From JACQNR01 sp049515175 (GTDB taxonomy: Bacteria > Acidobacteriota > Terriglobia > UBA7540), in the NCBI GenBank assembly GCA_049515175.1, contig JBEKUI010000064.1, forward strand, positions 1 to 18,582: a DNA stretch of 18,582 nucleotides, in the 5' to 3' direction. Positions 15,661 through 18,582 of this stretch are shown piece by piece; positions within the stretch are counted from its first letter, which is position 1, and each line of letters opens with the position of its first letter. The position numbers and the translations under genes are program-made. Under the pieces are notes generated by a model. It was not told the origin of the DNA. It made no database searches and saw only the letters and a list, made by a program, of their open reading frames with translations.

Positions 15661-16026
15661 TTATCGCTTCTCGCCCGCGGGCTCTGGCAGGATGGTGATT
15701 TTCTGCGCGACGACTTCGCCGGCTTCGGTCAGGTCGCCATCGACGTGAATTCGCACTCCCACCTGGAGGTCTTGGGCACTGCCGGCGCTGCCGTCCTTGC
15801 GCGCGATGGTCGTTTTATCGTTGTAGACAACATGAAAAATGATATTGTCTTCGGTACTGAGGGTGAGCTTCGACCCGGAGTGTTTAGTGATCTTGCCCTC
15901 CAGGGTGAAATTCATGTTGTCCTGCGCGGGAGCGGCGCCCGGCGCGGGAGTGGCGAGGGCAGGATGGAACCCTCCTCCACTGGCGAAAGCAAGAGTCAAA
16001 GCAAGAAGCAGTCGGGCTGAGGGCAT
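15661..16026 (-). CDS. exported DUF5666-like protein
   Basis: A 121-residue protein with a signal peptide (MPSARLLLALTLAFASGG...) cleaved probably near residue 26 or in the following Ala/Pro-rich linker. The mature part ('NFTLEGKITKHSGSKLTLSTED', 'VVYNDKTTIARKDG', 'LQVGVRIHVDGDLTEAGEVVAQKITI') is the small OB-like beta fold of DUF5666. The function of this family is not known. GGGAGG sits five bases before the ATG. It lies 65 bases after the PilZ/zinc-ribbon gene on the same strand, with a short GGCAGG/CCTGCC hairpin in the gap, so co-transcription is possible. Confidence 0.8.
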   Translation of the reverse strand: MPSARLLLALTLAFASGGGFHPALATPAPGAAPAQDNMNFTLEGKITKHSGSKLTLSTEDNIIFHVVYNDKTTIARKDGSAGSAQDLQVGVRIHVDGDLTEAGEVVAQKITILPEPAGEKR

Positions 16027-16091
16027 GGGAACCTCCCGCGGGCAGGCTCAGGAGCGTCCTGCCGGCATCCGGACGTCGCGAGCAGTGGGTC

Positions 16092-16901
16092 TTACTTCCG
16101 TCGCCTTTCCATTTTGACGGCGACGGTGCGGACATAGCCGTCCGCGGTTTGAGCGGTGCGCACCACGCGCGCAGGTACCGGGATGGCGACTTCGTCGCGC
16201 TTGAACGGCATGATGATCTTGATTGCCTCACCTTGCTCATAGTGGCGCGACGTATGGAAGCACACGCCGCTGCGCGAAACATTGACCGTCTCGCATTCCT
16301 CTTCGAGGACATCCCCGTACTTCTCGCGGATCAGCTTGATGGGTATGACCAGCGGCACGCGGCCGTTCTGCCGGTTTTCCTGGAAAGGCTTACCGCCGGT
16401 GGCCGGCATCACGTCTTCGTGGGGAGGGTGGGAATAGTTCCAGGGAGTCGTCGCCTTGCACCTTTCACAGTGGCGGGCGAGGGTGAATCCCTCACCCACG
16501 AATTGTTCTTCGGCCTCCGGGATGGGCGTGAACCGGCGCTGGTGGCAGCGCGAGCACTCCAGCCAGTCCGGAGGGGCTTCGAATTCGCCTTCCTCCCCGC
16601 CGGGCGCGAAGGTCAATCCCCAGAGATCGCCTTCGGCCTCCAGGGGTGCCAGCCCTGATTCCCCGCTCTTACGGTTGATCCAGACCACCAGGAAGTTGCC
16701 GCCCACCTGATTCCGGGTGTTCGTCAAGTGCAGCTCCGTTTCCAAATCGAGGGAGTGGTCGAGCCGGACGGTGACGCCGCGCGGGCCGATCGACAGCGTC
16801 TCGGTGGCGTCATCGAAGAACTTGTTTTCGCTCGACATGCCGCGCACCCGGATGGGGACTGCGAGGCGAACGCGCTGGGCGGGTTGTCGGGAGCTCGTCA
16901 T
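16092..16901 (-). CDS. PilZ - zinc ribbon - PilZ protein
   Basis: A 269-residue cytoplasmic protein with three modules. An N-terminal PilZ-like beta-barrel is about 8-100; it is degenerate, with 'TLSIGPRG' where (D/N)xSxxG is expected and no exact RxxxR. A four-Cys zinc site follows in the middle (CSRC at 116-119 and CERC at 145-148). A canonical C-terminal PilZ domain is about 176-265, with RQNGR at 177-181 and NVSRSG at 207-212, both c-di-GMP-binding motifs intact. The C-terminal domain should therefore bind c-di-GMP; the first may be structural or for dimerisation. No ribosome site is clear at the ATG. It is downstream of another PilZ gene, with a MITE between. Target process (motility, polysaccharide, surface proteins) is unknown. 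Confidence 0.85.
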   Translation of the reverse strand: MTSSRQPAQRVRLAVPIRVRGMSSENKFFDDATETLSIGPRGVTVRLDHSLDLETELHLTNTRNQVGGNFLVVWINRKSGESGLAPLEAEGDLWGLTFAPGGEEGEFEAPPDWLECSRCHQRRFTPIPEAEEQFVGEGFTLARHCERCKATTPWNYSHPPHEDVMPATGGKPFQENRQNGRVPLVIPIKLIREKYGDVLEEECETVNVSRSGVCFHTSRHYEQGEAIKIIMPFKRDEVAIPVPARVVRTAQTADGYVRTVAVKMERRRK

Positions 16902-16995
16902 ATCGCAGGTGCCCCCTGAGCGGCCGGGGTGCGGGGCGCCGTGCCCAGAGCCTACGCGTCTGGCGGACCGTTCTCTCTACCCCTTGCGCCACGGG

Positions 16996-17116
16996 ACTAG
17001 TGCCGTTCCAACTTATCTGGGCTAATCCCGGTCCGCGAGATTAACCCAGGTCTTTGATCTCAGGCTGCATAACGTAGGTCTAGTACATAGACGAATCAAG
17101 TTGGAACGGCACTAGT
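16996..17116. mobile_element. 121-bp MITE with 19-bp perfect terminal inverted repeats
   Basis: ACTAGTGCCGTTCCAACTT at 16996-17014 is repeated exactly as its complement at 17098-17116. A CGGG lies directly outside each end (16992-16995 and 17117-17120), consistent with a 4-bp target duplication. An inner stem (about 17017-17026 with 17040-17049, 9 of 10 paired) lies next to the left repeat. There is no coding capacity, so it is non-autonomous. Its right end overlaps the stop codon of the PilZ gene. Confidence 0.8.
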
Positions 17117-17438
17117 CGGGGAACGCGACCCCGAGGAGGTTCGAAACCGTGATGTATTCGATGCCCACTTCGCCGGCGCGCGGGGAATCCGGCCGTCCAA
17201 TCCAGACCACGCGAAACCTCGCCACGTCACGCCGCCCTTTGGGCTGCAGGTTTAACTGCATGCCGATCTTGAGTGGCTGCACGGTTTTGAGCCGGGCGCC
17301 AAACTTGCTGACCGTCAAAATAAAGGTTTCTTCGCTGAATTCCTGATGGTCCGCCCGCTTCCCGAAAATCCGCACTGGAATGCGAATATTGATCCGGGAA
17401 CTGCGGCGCAACGGTGAAGCGTTGGCTTCGTCAGGCAT
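17112..17438 (-). CDS. single-domain PilZ protein, C-terminus ended by a MITE
   Basis: A 108-residue cytoplasmic PilZ domain: RRSSR at 11-15 gives the RxxxR motif. The second motif reads 'TVSKFG' at 42-47, where Thr replaces the usual Asp/Asn, so c-di-GMP affinity is uncertain. Strands 'ARFRVVWIGR' and 'GEVGIEYI' complete the barrel. The TAG stop (17112-17114) is inside the terminal repeat of the MITE; the protein ends '...LLGVAFPD', whereas homologues I recall continue a few residues further after the FP. The fold should be intact. It is co-oriented with the PilZ/zinc-ribbon gene. A TG-T-TATGCT extended -10-like element lies about 100 bases upstream (near 17545), weak evidence for its promoter. 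Confidence 0.85.
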   Translation of the reverse strand: MPDEANASPLRRSSRINIRIPVRIFGKRADHQEFSEETFILTVSKFGARLKTVQPLKIGMQLNLQPKGRRDVARFRVVWIGRPDSPRAGEVGIEYITVSNLLGVAFPD

Positions 17439-17781
17439 AGTTTCCCTCGCCTCCCGACCCGGGTGCGGCGCCTGGCAGCGCCACTCGACTCTCCCCGGAC
17501 CTGCACGGCCCGTGGCGCGATCTCAGGCCCTGCCGTGCCGCTAGCATAACACAATCGCTGCCCAGCGCAGACCCTTGGATTCCTCGGTTTGATTTCACCC
17601 ACATCCCGCCGCGCCGACCTGAAGGTCCGCCCCTGCCGGCGAGGCCAATCCACCCGGCCCGCAGCCTGTGGGCCGCAGAAAACATATCGCCTAACCCGCG
17701 TCCCCACAGGACAACCAGTGAGCCAAGTCTGGAATCGAACCAATACAGTAAGAGCAATGTCAGTCCATGGGGTGTAACGAA
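17439..17781. other. divergent intergenic region between PilZ and glycine-rich genes
   Basis: About 340 bp between two divergent genes, so it must hold both promoters. I see small dyads (GACCT-GA-AGGTC near 17620, and CGGCCC-N9-GGGCCG near 17657-17680) and no gene. No convincing -35/-10 pair for the plus-strand gene was found. Confidence 0.4.
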
Positions 17782-18534
17782 ATGACAAGAGTGTCGAGTT
17801 TTGTGGCGAGAGTCGCGGTCCCTTTTGTGGCCTGTTGTCTTTTGGCGGGTTTCCCGCAAGTTTCGCGGGCGCAGGACAAGCCGAATCTGGGGGGTCAGTG
17901 GACCTTCAACGCGGACCAGAGTGACGACGCCCGGACCAAAATCCGGAAGGCGCAGGAGGAGAGTTCAGCGGGACAGAGAGGATCGGGTCGTGGATATCCC
18001 GGAGGCGGGGGCGGATACCCAGGCGGCGGCGGCGGATACCCCGGAGGCGGCGGATACCCTGGCGGAGGAGGAATTGGCGGCCCCATGGGCCGAGGCGGAA
18101 TCGGATTCCCCGGTGGCGGACGTCGCAGTCCTGGCGGCATGGGGGGCAGTGGGAGCCGGGGATTGAGCAGCGAGGAAATGGAAAAGCTCAGCGCCGACTC
18201 GAAGGTATTGAGAATCGAGCAGCACCAGAAACAGTTTGTGGTCAGTGACGACTCCGGCGAGCCGCGAACCCTCTATCCCGACGGGAAAAAGCACACGGAG
18301 AAGGATGTGAACGGGAACAAGACGGCGACCAAGACAAAGTGGGAAGGAAGCGAGTTGGTTGTCGAAACCAAGGTAGGCCGCTCCGGGAAACTGACGGAGA
18401 GTTACCGGGTCGGGCCGGAGGGCAAGCAACTCTTTGTGGTTTCGCGGCTCGACAATCCCGGGCTCGCGGTGCCACTTGCCATTCGGCGGGTCTATGACCG
18501 CGCCGAAGCCCAGCCGCAGAGCAGCCCGAAGTAA
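17782..18534 (+). CDS. exported glycine-rich protein
   Basis: A 250-residue exported protein. A signal peptide (MTRVSSFVARVAVPFVACCLLAG) ends near 'SRAQ'. The mature N-terminus has 'NLGGQWTFNADQSDDARTKI', a lipocalin-like opening that I recall from a family common in Acidobacteriota. Residues about 71-123 are a flexible Gly/Pro/Tyr-rich linker with tandem 'GYPGGGG' units. The C-terminal half is beta-rich ('KVLRIEQHQKQFVVSDDSGEPRTLYPDGKKH', 'KTKWEGSELVVETKVGRSGKLTESYRV', 'LFVVSRLDNP'). Function is unknown. ATG 17782 is preferred over ATG 17767 because GGGGTG then lies upstream at a usable distance and the signal peptide has its normal shape. Confidence 0.8.
   Translation: MTRVSSFVARVAVPFVACCLLAGFPQVSRAQDKPNLGGQWTFNADQSDDARTKIRKAQEESSAGQRGSGRGYPGGGGGYPGGGGGYPGGGGYPGGGGIGGPMGRGGIGFPGGGRRSPGGMGGSGSRGLSSEEMEKLSADSKVLRIEQHQKQFVVSDDSGEPRTLYPDGKKHTEKDVNGNKTATKTKWEGSELVVETKVGRSGKLTESYRVGPEGKQLFVVSRLDNPGLAVPLAIRRVYDRAEAQPQSSPK
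17992..18069 (+). repeat. in-gene tandem repeat encoding GYPGGGG units
   Basis: Four consecutive units, each opening GGATAYCC and continuing with GGN triplets, of 21, 21, 18 and 18 bp (17992-18012, 18013-18033, 18034-18051, 18052-18069). Unit lengths are multiples of three, so copy number can change by slippage without breaking the frame. Confidence 0.85.
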
Positions 18535-18555
18535 AGCGCAGGCGCCGCGAACTTT

Positions 18556-18580
18556 GTAGGGGCGCAGCATGCTGCGCCCC
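18556..18580. repeat. GTAGGGGCG palindromic repeat
   Basis: Positions 18559-18580 form a perfect 22-bp palindrome centred on CATG (GGGGCGCAGCA and its complement), preceded by GTA. It shares GTAGGGGCG with the element at 8535-8634. It lies 20 bases after the glycine-rich gene and may function as a transcription stop; the window ends here, so the full element is not seen. Confidence 0.8.
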
Positions 18581-18582
18581 CA

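Noticed and set aside
17131..17145. GGTTCGAAAC-like string resembling a tRNA T-arm
   Set aside because: It lies inside the PilZ coding region and no acceptor or anticodon stem can be built around it.
17992..18125. Repeated units that might suggest a CRISPR or satellite array
   Set aside because: Units are contiguous without spacers, multiples of three, and lie in frame within the glycine-rich coding sequence.

Overview
The window looks like a chromosomal segment of an uncultured, fairly GC-rich Gram-negative bacterium, most likely an Acidobacteriota member. That placement is inference. It rests on a fused alpha/beta E1 dehydrogenase, a PEP-CTERM surface protein beside a long TPR lipoprotein, several PilZ proteins, and a glycine-rich exported protein that resembles acidobacterial families as I remember them. 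I see no rRNA, tRNA, CRISPR array, prophage or plasmid backbone.

Layout. 1-1560: a membrane-anchored monohaem cytochrome c and an exported glycine-zipper protein, both plus strand. 1561-4300: an accessory island on the minus strand, with an exported lectin-fold protein that appears to carry an inserted phage-type module, a truncated orphan ORF coupled to it, and the wreck of an IS1380-family transposase (internal deletion plus amber codon). 4303-5136: an exported LolA/LolB-like protein (minus). 5347-8212: a sigma70-type promoter driving a fused E1 dehydrogenase, then a tandem-CBS protein flanked on both sides by related hairpin repeats. 8370-9329: a 51-residue zinc-ribbon protein and an alpha/beta hydrolase (minus). 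9375-11782: a two-gene plus-strand unit with an anchored SH3-like protein and a PlsC-type acyltransferase relative lacking its catalytic residues. 12079-14355: a large TPR lipoprotein. 14520-15390: a PEP-CTERM protein with a clear terminator and a good sigma54-type promoter. 15661-17438: a minus-strand group with a DUF5666-like exported protein, a PilZ/zinc-ribbon/PilZ protein and a single-domain PilZ protein, the last two separated by a 121-bp MITE whose inverted repeat supplies a stop codon. 17782-18534: a glycine-rich exported protein, followed by a perfect palindromic repeat.

How the parts may fit together. Much of the window is envelope biology: at least nine products are exported or anchored. 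The most coherent functional unit is the TPR lipoprotein plus the sigma54-driven PEP-CTERM protein, which matches the exosortase/PEP-CTERM surface-protein theme, although no exosortase is present here. The PilZ pair suggests c-di-GMP-linked regulation, but two of the three PilZ domains deviate from the ligand-binding motif. I did not find a complete new defence or biosynthetic system. The most notable observations are the MITE capping the PilZ gene, the sigma54 promoter and dyad, the apparent acyltransferase pseudoenzyme, the PilZ/zinc-ribbon/PilZ architecture, the hairpin repeats bracketing the CBS gene, and the two back-to-back genes whose best-placed start codons are ACG and ATA.
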